From Notolepis coatsorum (lineage: Eukaryota > Chordata > Actinopteri > Aulopiformes > Paralepididae), in contig OZ020589.1 of NCBI GenBank assembly GCA_963971535.1, positions 75,830,811 through 75,894,810 on the forward strand: 64,000 nucleotides of DNA, in the 5' to 3' direction. Shown here piece after piece: positions 1 through 10,089 of the stretch. Below the pieces are notes generated by a model that was given only the letters and a program-made list of their open reading frames with translations, had not been told where the DNA came from and did not search any database. A program made the translations under genes and the position numbers. How positions within the stretch are numbered: the first letter of the stretch is position 1; each line of letters opens with the position of its first letter.

Positions 1-487
1 TAGATTGTTTCCGTCTGAGTCAGTACTGACTTTAACATTAAACTATTTTAAATCCCCAAGCGCCGACATCTAGAGGTAGAGTTCTCTGAGCGAGTGCTGC
101 TCTCGACCTGCTGCTGCGCAGCTCTCAGCTTCTGCTCGCAGACGCAGATTCAGCTGTTGTTGTGATGAGTCTGATGACGTAGCAGGGGGTGTACAGGCGC
201 GTTGCCAGATCGGTTGGTTTTTCCACATAATTTTAAAGCCTGTTTACGGTGTGTTTTCACTGGGTTTTCGGCTGAAATACATATGAAATCTGGCACATAT
301 TTGAACGCCGTTATAACAGAGTGCTGAGAATGAACGCACTTTTGAACTCCGTTACACAGCGCTGATAATGAACGCGTTCTCAATTACGTTCATTTAGCGG
401 ATAATCAGTACGTTCAGTTCACGTTCGCCCAAAATACGAACGCGTTCATGAACGATCGTTCATTGAACGCGTTCAGGTATATCACTG
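1..487 (-). mobile_element. hAT DNA transposon end (first copy)
   Basis: This is the terminal part of a hAT-like DNA transposon. Read on the minus strand it begins with CAGTGATATACC and runs into an A/C/G-rich block of repeated GAACGCGTTC and GAACGATCGTTC palindromes at about 400-480, as seen at the ends of several fish hAT families. The rest of the element lies outside the window or was lost. The same 487 bases recur almost unchanged at 2035-2521. Both copies abut the same BEL gag sequence, so the hAT had entered that gag before the block was duplicated. No transposase was recognised here; the short minus-strand frame at 150-383 is not convincing protein. Confidence 0.55.
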
Positions 488-1165
488 CCTGAGAGGATGC
501 AGTAATGCAATGAAGGAGCTTCACTATATGGATGAGCTGGACAATGCATCTAATCTACGACTGATCTTATCCAAGATACCCTTTAGGATCAGAGAAAGGT
601 GGGGGTCAACGGCCTACGACATCCAGGAGCGCACTGGGCAAAGAGCCAAATTCAAGGATCTTGTGGCTTATCTGGAGAAACAAGCCAAAATCGCCTCCGA
701 CCCATTGTGGGGCAATATTCAGGATTACAGTCCTGACGGAGCTGCCCCAAGGTACCTCAAGACTGCAGCCTCTGTATGGCAAACAAGAGCAGGAACAGCG
801 GCTGCACCAGTTAAAGAGAGAAGCAGCTTCGTCACGACAGTGACACCAGTCGCAAACATACCGTCAACCGTCGGTAATGTAGGATCCAAGGCAGATGGCT
901 CTGTAGCTTTTAGAACTCCTTGCTTGTACTGTGCAGGCGATCACTCACTTGAAGCCTGCAGGAGGATAAGAGCTCAGAAACATCTGAACAAAATAGAGTT
1001 CTTAAAGGTGAAAGGACTTTGTTTCGGTTGTCTCACCAAGGGACATCTCAGTAGGAACTGTAGCCAGCGGATGAGGTGTCAGCATTGCCAGAAAGAACAC
1101 CTGACTCTGCTACATATAGAAACAAACGACCAAGAAGGACCGGATGAGCAAAAAGGAACAGTTTG
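488..1165 (+). pseudogene. BEL/Pao gag fragment (first copy)
   Basis: This is a fossil gag piece of a BEL/Pao LTR retroelement. It shows a gag capsid-side segment followed by cysteine/histidine zinc knuckles (CLYCAGDHSLEAC, then CFGCLTKGHLSRNC). It matches 2522-3199 almost base for base and stops matching where a LINE fragment begins. It is a partial, dead copy. Confidence 0.8.
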
Positions 1166-1194
1166 AATTGTAAAGGGTGTCACCCCTCCTACCC

Positions 1195-1231
<37 letters not shown>

Positions 1232-1612
1232 AACCACCTCCAATGTACAGTCCCCCCCCCACCTACCCAACCTCCTCCAATGTACAGTTTCTATGTCAAA
1301 TGTATATAGGCCTACTCTCTTTTCTGGACTCTTTTTGTATCACAAACAGTACTGTATTTGCAAATCTGGTATGTCATAAATGTATAGATGTAGCAGTACT
1401 GTCTATCTGTATGTCATGTATGTCCTGATTTATTGAAAATGGGGGACCCTGATACAGTACAGCTCAATACATACAATTGTTAAGGGGATGCAGACCAGAG
1501 AAAGACTTTCGTCTTGTTTACAGCAGGGTCCCCCATTTTCAATTCATGACTGAGCTGTACTATACTGTACCCATTCTGCAATATGTTAATAAAGTGTTCA
1601 ATCAATCAATCA
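1166..1612 (+). mobile_element. LINE 3' end fragment with inner inversion and poly-C
   Basis: This is the 3' untranslated end of the CR1/L2-group LINE seen more fully at 25195-31718. It ends in an (ATCA)n tail (caatcaatcaatca). A run of about 30 C lies at 1199-1230. The block at about 1452-1547 is inverted relative to its flanks: the motif TTAAGGGGATGCAGACC reads on the plus strand here, while the flanking sequence and the tail read in the opposite LINE sense. The pieces of the 3' end that should be contiguous are therefore arranged plus, minus, plus. Confidence 0.7.
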
Positions 1613-2034
1613 CTTGGCCAAGGAACCTGGATAAACACTTAGATTCCCAAAAGTAGTGATAGACTGTAGCTTGTAGGTACCCAGGTCTGTTTGACATTTC
1701 GAACATAAAGGAGATATTGAATGGCCCATTTTGTTAGTTCTTTTTTCAATACGTTGCTGCAAACTATTATTTGTAAAAAATATTGAACCACACAGACAGC
1801 AATCAGAATACTGGCATTTCCATAACGCTTTGCCACCGCGCATTCAGTCCACACTGCAGCTTTCATCTCTACAGTATATTTTCAAAAACATGAGGAACAA
1901 CTTTGCTTGAATTGTCTTTATTATGAAAACTAAAACAGGACGTTTGCATATTCTCAATGTTGCTGTCGACGTCGTCGCGTCGATGTGGGGACTTGCTTCT
2001 TCAAACCGGGTGGACAAAGTTTACAGACAAACGT
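1613..2034. other. Unassigned 0.4 kb between the duplicate blocks
   Basis: No gene, RNA or clear repeat end was recognised. It lies just upstream of the second hAT end and may be further internal sequence of that hAT, but no transposase motif supports this. Confidence 0.4.
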
Positions 2035-2521
2035 TAGATTGTTTCCGTCTGAGTCAGTACTGACTTTAACGTTAAACTATTTTAAATCCCCAAGCGCCGA
2101 CATCTAGAGGTAGAGTTCTCTGAGCGAGTGCTGCTCTCGACCTGCTGCTGCGCAGCTCTCAGCTTCTGCTCGCAGACGCAGATTCAGCTGTTGTTGTGAT
2201 GAGTCTGATGACGTAGCAGGGGGTGTACAGGCGCGTTGCCAGATCGGTTGGTTTTTCCACATAATTTTAAAGCCTGTTTACGGTGTGTTTTCACTGGGTT
2301 TTCGGCTGAAATACATATGAAATCTGGCACATATTTGAACGCTGTTATAACAGAGTGCTGAGAATGAACGCACTTTTGAACTCCGTTACACAGCGCTGAT
2401 AATGAACGCGTTCTCAATTACGTTCATTTAGCGGATAATCAGTACGTTCAGTTCACGTTCGCCCAAAATACGAACGCGTTCATGAACGATCGTTCATTGA
2501 ACGCGTTCAGGTACATCACTG
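2035..2521 (-). mobile_element. hAT DNA transposon end (second copy)
   Basis: This is the second copy of the hAT terminal segment. On the minus strand the terminus is CAGTGATGTACCTGAACG at 2521 and inward, and the other end of the transposon is not identifiable. The BEL gag sequence resumes directly at 2522. Confidence 0.55.
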
Positions 2522-3927
2522 CCTGAGAGGATGCAGTAATGCAATGAAGGAGCTTCACTATATGGATGAGCTGGACAATGCATCTAACCTACGACTGATC
2601 TTATCCAAGATACCCTTTAGGATCAGAGAAAGGTGGGGGTCAACGGCCTACGACATCCAGGAGCGCACTGGGCAAAGAGCCAAATTCAAGGATCTTGTGG
2701 CTTATCTGGAGAAACAAGCCAAAATCGCCTCCGACCCATTGTGGGGCAATATTCAGGATTACAGTCCTGACGGAGCTGCCCCAAGGTACCTCAAGACTGC
2801 AGCCTCTGTATGGCAAACAAGAGCAGGAACAGCGGCTGCACCAGTTAAAGAGAGAAGCAGCTTCGTCACGACAGTGACACCAGTCGCAAACATACCGTCA
2901 ACCGTCGGTAATGTAGGATCCAAGGCAGATGGCTCTGTAGCTTTTAGAACTCCTTGCTTGTACTGTGCAGGCGATCACTCACTTGAAGCCTGCAGGAGGA
3001 TAAGAGCTCAGAAACATCTGAACAAAATAGAGTTCTTAAAGGTGAAAGGACTTTGTTTCGGTTGTCTCACCAAGGGACATCTCAGTAGGAACTGTAGCCA
3101 GCGGATGAGGTGTCAGCATTGCCAGAAAGAACACCTGACTCTGCTACATATAGAAACAAACGACCAAGAAGGACCGGATGAGCAAAAAGGAACAGTCGGG
3201 TCAATGGAATGGAAATCACCTCAACAGGAGAGGACACCACCCCTGACCAAGAAGACTGTGGGTAGTGCTCTGGTGAGGCTTGGTGAAGATAATGGGGCCG
3301 GTAAGGACTGTGCTTTACCCATCGTGCCAGTGAAGGTGAAACAGGCTGACGGAAGTGGGTATGTAACGACGTATGCCTTCTTGGACCATGGCAGCTCGGC
3401 ATCCTTTTGCACAGAGAGCCTCATGAGGAAGCTGAACGCTAAGGGCCGGAAAACATCAATTCTCCTTAAGACAATGGCACAAGAGAAACATGTCCCAGCA
3501 TATGAGATCTCAGGCCTGGAGGTAGGCAACATCAATGATGACACATTTATTGCACTGCCTACGCTATACACTCAACCAGCAATCCCAGTGTCAAAAGAAA
3601 ACATCCTTACTCAAGAGGAACTGAAAAAATGGCCCTACCTGAAGGATGTTCACATCACTTACATTGACTCAGATGTGGAGCTTCTGATTGGAGTCAATAC
3701 TCCGAGAGCCATGGAGCCTCGGCAGATAGTGAACAGCCAGGATGACGGACCATTATGCTGTAAGGTCACTCTTGGGATGGGCGGTCTATGGTCCACTGAA
3801 CATCAACGCGGTGGATGTGACAAGAAGACCCAAAGCCATCACCAACAGTTCGATAAACTTAAAAGATGGTCAGTATAACTTGCCACTCTCCTTTCGAAAA
3901 GGAGATGTGATGACTCCCAACAACGGA

Positions 3928-4106
3928 CAGGTGGCGACACGAGCCATGCACCTGCAAAAGAAGAGGAAGGATGAAGGGTACCATGCAGAGTACAGACAGG
4001 TGGCGACACAACGAGCCATGCACATGCAAAAGAAGAGGAAGGATGAAGGGTACCATGCAGAGTACAGACAGGTGGCGACACAACGAGCCATGAGCCTGCA
4101 AAAGAA
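3928..4106 (+). repeat. 72-base tandem repeat, about 2.5 units
   Basis: Units start at 3928, 3997 and 4069; the full unit is 72 bases, or 24 codons. The repeat lies inside the BEL fossil and keeps an open frame across all units (repeated word RAMHxQKKRKDEGYHAEY). A length that is a multiple of three may be chance in a dead element. Confidence 0.85.
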
Positions 4107-4783
4107 GACTGTAAGATCTAAGAGGAAAGAGGATGGAATATCTAAGACCACAGAAAAGGTACCTCTTCAAGAACCAAGGAAAGATGGCTGTGTCTGGTAC
4201 ATACCCCATCACAGGGTGTATCACAAAAGAAAGAAAGAAAGAAAGTGGAAAGAACATGAGTGGTGTTTGATTCACATCGTCATTCCAAGGCACCGCCATG
4301 GCAAACTCTGGAGTGAAGTGGATTGTGGATCAACTTGAAGATTTGTTATTTTGTGACGAGGAATGTTCTCAGTTGTATTGTGGTGATTCACGTGACAGGT
4401 GAATCTGCCACGGCGCAGCTGATAACATAAATAGGCAACGATTATGAACGATCGCCCACTTACCACGGTGTCCAACGACCCCAAAGATTTAGAACCCCTT
4501 ACACCAAGTGGCATACCCAGAAAGAGAACTTCGCCCCTGGTGACTTGGTGGTCATAGTGGACGACACAGAGCCCAGGAATTCCTGGCCGCTTGGACGGAT
4601 CCTGGAAACCTTTCCGGATAACAAGGGCCTGGTACGAAGTGTCAGGGTGAAGACCAAGACCAATGTGCTACAGAGGCCAATCACGAAGCTTTGCCTACTA
4701 CTGGAGTCAAAGGAGGATTGCCAGCTGTAATGAACACTCGCCCGACCATGTTTTGTAATTGTGTAGGCACAATTAGGGGCCGG

Positions 4784-4815
4784 TGTAAAGGCCGGATGAG
4801 TGTTTTTTGTTATAG

Positions 4816-4871
<56 letters not shown>

Positions 4872-5331
4872 CATTATTGTTATTATTATTTCCAATAGAA
4901 GGATATGATTTATGGGAATGTTATGATTGTCTGTGTAACCTGTTGGGTGGACTCTGTTGTACTGTGGGCGGATCACCTGCACCTGTCAGGTGGGTCGGCC
5001 CACGGCGCGGCAGAGATCATTAAATGGGTGATAGGGATCAGCTGTGGGTTGGTAGCCGACGGGGAAAGCATATAATTTTCTGACCGCTTTAGGACGCTTT
5101 AGGACGCTTAGGATCGTTTAGAACATTTTAGATAGGCTCTGAACCATTATAGGAAATAGGATCGCTTTGATCACCTCTCCCATGTAAGCCATACATTTTC
5201 TAAATAAATCGGATAGCCACGTCGGTATCTGATAACGGAACTCAAGGTGTGGAGGTGATTATTTGGATGGAGCGCGTACAGAATCACTCCCCGACTGCCA
5301 CTGGAAGCGGACCCTGGCAGAGGCCGCTACA
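4784..5331 (+). repeat. BEL fossil 3' LTR
   Basis: The LTR starts TGTAAAGGCCGG directly after the purine-rich tract and ends GAGGCCGCTACA, giving the expected TG...CA ends over 548 bases. It contains an ATT trinucleotide run at about 4817-4888. A large part of it recurs inverted in 5343-6694. Confidence 0.7.
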
Positions 5332-5342
5332 TTAACTCAGAA

Positions 5343-6612
5343 AATTATATGCTTCCGTTATCAGATACCGTTATCAGATACCGACGTGGCTATCCGATTT
5401 ATTTAGAAAATGTATGGGTTACATGGGAGAGGTGATCAAAGCGATCCTATTTCCTATAATGGTTCAGAGCCTATCTAAAATGTTCTAAACGATCCTAAGC
5501 GTCCTAAAGCGTCCTAAAGCGGTCAGAAAATTATATGCTTTCCCCGTCGGCTACCAACCCACAGCTGATCCCTATCACCCATTTAACACTTTGAGCGCCA
5601 CGCCTGGTTTTCCTTTTTACCGGCTGAATGCCACCATCGGCGCCAATGTTAACGTTAATATCGCCTAATCTATGTTTTAAATTATGGCTGTGTCTAATCT
5701 GCCCATCGCATTATCAAAGACTTTCCGTTTCAGAGCAGTTAGAAAAGCCCCCGTTTTGATATAAAAAACAGCTCATTCTGGAGCATTCTATGAAAATCGT
5801 CTTTTAGTGGAATATTCCACAACGTTGATATTCGTCGGCCTTTTTATGAATCGTTTTCAAATAAACGCTAGATGATCAATATTATACGTGCACGCAAGCA
5901 CATTACGGCCGCGCGCGGATAATCGCCTCGTTGATTTCCTCTCGGACTTTTACAGTGAAACCGAAAGAAGACATTTCACAAAACAGCCTATATCTTCATC
6001 AAACTTACTCTGATTATCCTAACACTGATAACATAGAGTCCTTACCTGACATCAGATGGTATCCAACTGGTATATTCCAATTCCTGATCACCATTCGAAA
6101 AAATCGATACGTGTATGGATCCAACGCGATACTGTAGAACTCCATGATCAGCGGGGATCTGAGGTTCCAGAATGAACTGTGGTAACCCCGGCTGGATCAG
6201 TGGACTGGAAAATGTGGAGTACCGGATTTTTTTCCCCATTTTTCCATTCCAAAATCACTTATGTCATCTGGGAGACGACAGGGGGCGCTTTTTTCCACAG
6301 TGATCGCCGGCGGCGCTCGGCTATACTCGGGTAGGCTCGGGTGATGCAATAATTTTTCAGATCACTAAAAAAAAGAAAAAAAAATCCGAGAAATCTTGTG
6401 AGTGGCATTCAATGTCACTATTAAAAACCCGAGATATCTCGTGAGTGGCACTCAAAGTGTTAATGATCTCCGCCGCGCTGTGGGCCGACCCACCTGACAG
6501 GTGCAGGTGATCCGCCCACAGTACAACAGAGTCCACCCAACAGGTTACACAGATAATCATAACATTCCCATAAATCATATCCTTCTATTGGAAATAATAA
6601 TAACAATAATGA

Positions 6613-6673
<61 letters not shown>

Positions 6674-6694
6674 CTATAACAAAAAACACTCATC
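5343..6694 (-). repeat. Inverted partial copy of the BEL LTR
   Basis: The reverse complement of 5024-5243 reappears at about 5349-5583, and the reverse complement of 4800-5024 at about 6464-6694. Together with 4784-5331 this makes a palindrome of more than 400 bases per arm, whose right arm is split by the TTAA element at 5587-6459. The sequence inside the palindrome's turn (about 5244-5348) includes the LTR's own 3' end, so two LTR pieces lie tail to tail. Confidence 0.85.
5587..6459 (-). mobile_element. piggyBac-like TTAA element, non-autonomous (copy 1)
   Basis: This 873-base insertion is flanked by TTAA at 5583-5586 and 6460-6463. The empty-site sequence is known from the uninterrupted LTR around 5028, which carries one TTAA. 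Terminal inverted repeats are CACTTTGAGCGCCA on the left and CACTTTGAGTGCCA on the right, read inward. TTAA duplication and ends of this type fit the piggyBac superfamily. No transposase is present. Its body matches the element at 23812-24816 in opposite orientation, including a conserved leader (CAGGTAAGG) near 6045 that looks like a splice donor. Confidence 0.85.
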
Positions 6695-7277
6695 ATGGGT
6701 CTGTTTCTCTAATCCTCATTTTGGCGGATTTCTCTAATTCAGTTGAGACAATCTCCTCCCCCAGTGAACTAGGTCATTCTGATTTGACTCGCTTGGCTAC
6801 GTAGCAAGGAGCTGATCTGCAGTAACGCCCTCTCTAAGGTTGTAGCGCAACCATTCGCTCAACAACAGAGCGAGTGGAAATACCAGACACTTCCTCAAGC
6901 GGGTTTTGACAGAGAGGCAGAGAACGAGCAAGCGAGAGAGAGAGAGATAGAGAGGGAGAGAGAGATAGAGAGGAACAGGAGCTCCTGTCGGGGAAACACA
7001 CGCATTTACACACACACAACCTCGACCGGCGCGCAGGGAAACACACGCATTTACACACACACAACCTCGACCGGCGCGCGGGGAAACACACACACATTTA
7101 CACACACACAACCTCGACCGGCGTGCAGGGAAACACGCATTTACACACACACAACCTCGACCGGCGCGCAGGGCTGGTATGAGTCTTCTCCCGGAGCACT
7201 CGCATATCACTGTCAAAATATCTTTGACTCCCACGTGCACGCCCGTATTCCGATCCGTGCAATAATATTCACAGGGG
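6695..7277. other. Unassigned 0.6 kb with a 45-base minisatellite
   Basis: No gene was recognised. It contains a GA-rich stretch at about 6920-6975 and the minisatellite listed separately. Minus-strand frames rich in CVCVN are translations of the repeat and are not considered real. Confidence 0.5.
6991..7173. repeat. 45-base minisatellite, about 4 units
   Basis: Units begin at 6991, 7036, 7081 and 7128, each starting gggaaacacac and containing acaacctcgaccggcg. Unit length varies by two bases through CA slippage. Confidence 0.9.
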
Positions 7278-8482
7278 CAGGGGCGGACCTAGCACATTTG
7301 GCGCCCTAGGCGAGATTTTTTTTATATATTTCTTTTTGCTCTGCGCAGTTTTGGTGCACCCCTCTATATCTGCAACCATTATTTTTACATAAAAAAAATT
7401 CTAACATAAGGGAAAATGAGCCAAAAATCTAAAACGGTCGGTCGGTCTGAGCCCCCCCCCCCCCCCCCCAAAGAAATCTAAATATCGCCGCGCTACCAAC
7501 CGGTTAACCCTTTTCACTGCGACAATACACCGAAGGTTAACCCTTTCACGACCGTCGGTTGTGTGATAGTAAAGGGTTAACCCTCCGTCGTGTGGCAGTG
7601 AAAGGGTTAACAGTTATACAGTAAAGTACTAATAATAATAATAATAACAAACAATAAAATAACGTGCAAATTTGCTTTAAAAGAAAATTATGTATTGTAA
7701 AATATGTTACACATATATATAATATGTAAATAAACAAACAAATAAATAGAAATTACAAATTCACTTTGTCTAAAGAACTATTTACATTCCACTCCCTATC
7801 ATCACACTTCAAGGTTAGCCTGTAGCTCCTACTGGTTTCCATTTACAGTGCAATCCTTCTGGCCTTCCTCGCTGCAAAGTCATCAATCACATCAAATTGT
7901 CCAACTCCTGAGCCAGCTCCTTCCCATCCAAATCAGATTGCCCTCCATGGTTTAAACTTTAAGGTGTGTACAAGTGCCTCTGCTTGCTTCATCAGCTCTT
8001 GGTGTGGCAGGTCTTGGAAGTTGTACAAAATTGCATACCTTTCACCTTGGCACGTTTCTCATCTTCTTCTTTTCTTCTCTTTTTAAACTGGATGGCTGGA
8101 TGGCTTTTGCCTCTTCATAGTTCTCTAACGATAGTCTTTCTTTCCTCAACGCTCAATTCTATAAACACTTGACCGATACCCATCAATGCACAGCGCTCTA
8201 GCATGTTCTGACTGTGAACACCTAAAGCTGAGGCTCAGACTGACCGTTTTAGATTTTTGGCTCATTTTCCCTTATGTTAGAATTTTTTTTATGTAAAAAA
8301 TAATGGTTGCCGATAGAGAGGGGGGCGCCAAAACTGAAAACGGAGAAAAAAAAATGTAAAATAAAAAGAAAACATTTTTTTTTTAAAGTTTTTTAATTTT
8401 TAATTTTTAATTTTTTTGGCGCCCCCCTCTGGGTGGCGCTCTAGGCGACCGCCTATATCGCCTGTAGGAAGGTACGCCCCTG
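7278..8482. mobile_element. hAT transposon, non-autonomous, intact ends
   Basis: The element starts CAGGGGCGGACC and ends GGTACGCCCCTG, and is flanked by an exact 8-base duplication, cacagggg (7270-7277 and 8483-8490). Both features are hallmarks of hAT transposons. Beyond the short ends the arms are inverted repeats for about 170 bases (7278-7455 against 8230-8482). No transposase is encoded. The centre (7500-8220) includes a nested TTAA MITE and AT-rich sequence. Confidence 0.92.
7508..7606. mobile_element. 99-base TTAA MITE nested in the hAT
   Basis: TTAA flanks lie at 7504-7507 and 7607-7610. Ends read CCCTTTTCACTGCGAC on the left and CCCTTTCACTGCCAC on the right, inward. This closely fits the published terminal pattern of Uribo-type piggyBac elements of frogs (CCYTTT...CTGCCA). 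A further TTAA-bounded inverted segment lies in its middle (about 7536-7579). Confidence 0.7.
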
Positions 8483-8958
8483 CACAGGGGTATATATTGT
8501 CATTTGAAACAAGATACCAATGCATTGTCCCGTGGGATTATGCCCCCTTGGCGAAATTAATTATTATCCCCCTCCTCTATCTCTCTCTGTCTGCCTGTCT
8601 GCCCACAACGACTAAAAAAAATTGGGACGGGAAGAAAACAGAGAAAATCTGAGAAAAAGAGGATTAAAAAAATAAAAAAAATAAAAAAATACAAAACAAT
8701 GAATTTTTCTGAAAAAAACTTTGCAGATGTGTTCCATAGACTCACCGGAATTGTGTAAAGTTGCCCAAATAGTGAAAGGAATAGCAAGACATGTCCCCTT
8801 TAAACATAAAAAATTGTTTAAAGATAATGGTCAAAACATGGAATTACTAGAAATTAGATTACAAGATCAAAAATAATCGCCCACATGGACGTCACAAGAG
8901 AGGCTATGTAGTATATTTTTTATTGGTTATTAAACAGTAAACAGCAGAAATTGTTATT
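8483..8958. other. Unassigned AT-rich 0.5 kb
   Basis: It contains a CT-rich stretch (8570-8605) and an A-rich stretch (8615-8700). No gene or repeat boundary was identified. Confidence 0.4.
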
Positions 8959-8974
8959 AGAAAACAATATGACA

Positions 8975-9457
8975 GGGCGGCTGGGTGGCGCAGTGGGCAA
9001 GGCGCTCGCCACTAACACAGGAGATGCTGGTATCGAGCCCAGCTCTCGGCGTTGCTTCCGGCTTGGCTACTAACTACAACTACTACATACTAACACAATT
9101 GGCAGTGTTAGAGGGTGGGAAAGCCGGTGGGTGGGGATTGGACGTTGTGGACAGCGACTCCTACAGGTCGGTTGGGTGACGCCTGTACAGCAGAAACAGG
9201 AAGTATCGGGGGCAGCGTGAGCCTCCCACGCGTTACTCCTCGCCACTGAGAGTTCGAGCTGTCTGGTGAAAAGATGCGACAGGCTGCCTCCTCGTGTACC
9301 AGAGGGGACACATGATGCAAGGCTTCTATCCTCACTACAGCCGACCAGTGGGAGGCATAGTCTAGCAACGTTCAAGACAGGGGAGGGGAGAATTGGAATT
9401 ACGAAATTGGGATGGGAGAAAAATTTAAAAATAAGGAGAAAAAGTGGATAAAAAAAA
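8975..9457 (+). mobile_element. tRNA-headed SINE (copy 1)
   Basis: This is a retroposed SINE of about 480 bases with an A-rich tail. The head has a pol III A box (tggcgcagtgg) and B box (gtatcgagccc, a form of GGTTCGAGCCC). A long body shared with the copy at 59286 follows (attggcag...gacgttgtggacagcgactc). Target duplications agaaaacaatatg flank it at 8959-8971 and 9458-9470. Frames across it are not genes. Confidence 0.88.
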
Positions 9458-9838
9458 AGAAAACAATATGGCCAAAATACCAGACAAAAATGTCAATTGC
9501 AGGAACTCTGATGTCACAACGACGGGGAGCGCTCACACCAATCAATACTGGCTGACCACGAAGGAACTTGATTTCATCAGGCAGGTCACAAACCAGTTCT
9601 AATGTGATTAACAATTGAGTGACAGAGACACACACACACACACACACACACTAGGGTGACCAGGTGTCCCCCTTTTGGTTGTACTGTCCCACCATTTGAC
9701 CGAATTTGGTTATAGTAATTTAGCGTGCTGTCAAAATGTTGCGCGCTGTCAAAATGTTGCGCGCTGTCAACGTTTAGCGAGCTGTCAAAAAAGAAAACAC
9801 AACAACATTACAAGCAAACTATGAATCAAGATGGAAAG

Positions 9839-10063
9839 TGTAGTATCTTAATAGAAGAGACCGTGGTAGTGCTCAGTTGTGCTTTATTCACAGTTGGTAT
9901 TCATACAGGTAAACAGTGAAACCCGCAGCCAGTCCCTCTGGCTGCTCCTTATTCTGACACAGAGCGCTCCGAGGCGCCTCTGGTTCACGTAACAGTAACC
10001 AATGATAAGCAAGACATGTGACACCTTAACATCAGGGGAGTTGTAGTCCTACACTACACTACA
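9839..10063 (-). repeat. Gypsy 3' LTR
   Basis: 225 bases, TGTAGTGTAG...ATACTACA on the minus strand; reads identical to 14161-14385. Confidence 0.92.
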
Positions 10064-10089
10064 CTCCTCCCCTACCCTGATTCCTGAGA

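Larger units (their letters stand above)
1..3199. repeat. Direct duplication: 1-1165 equals 2035-3199
   Basis: Bases 1-1165 and 2035-3199 agree almost perfectly at a constant offset of 2034 bases, with only a few substitutions seen. Each repeat unit holds a hAT end joined to BEL gag. The 869 bases between the units (1166-2034) are a LINE 3' fragment and unassigned sequence. The near-identity means the duplication is recent compared with the elements it contains. An assembly artefact cannot be excluded by reading alone. Confidence 0.85.
2522..5331 (+). mobile_element. BEL/Pao LTR retroelement fossil
   Basis: This is an old, clearly broken BEL/Pao copy with several breaks. Visible parts, in order, are gag with zinc knuckles and a retropepsin-like protease segment (about 2.5-3.7 kb), a remnant of the polymerase start (around 4.2 kb, motif WYIPHH), the DUF5641-type domain that ends BEL integrases (about 4.5-4.73 kb, motif APGDLVVIVDD), a purine-rich tract (attaggggccgg) and a 3' LTR at 4784-5331. 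The 5' LTR is absent. A hAT end interrupts it before gag. Confidence 0.8.

Noticed and set aside
6797-7240. 147-residue minus-strand frame with repeated CVCVN words
   Set aside because: It follows the 45-base minisatellite. Unit length varies by CA slippage, and there is no homology or codon signal.
7504-7610. CRISPR-like or satellite repeat
   Set aside because: The repeated ttaaccctttcac words are inverted ends of one small MITE, not direct repeats with spacers, and the genome is eukaryotic.
9070-9375. Overlapping frames of 86-101 residues in 9.0-9.4 kb and 59.3-59.8 kb
   Set aside because: They lie inside the two SINE copies; the tRNA promoter boxes and flanking duplications explain the sequence.
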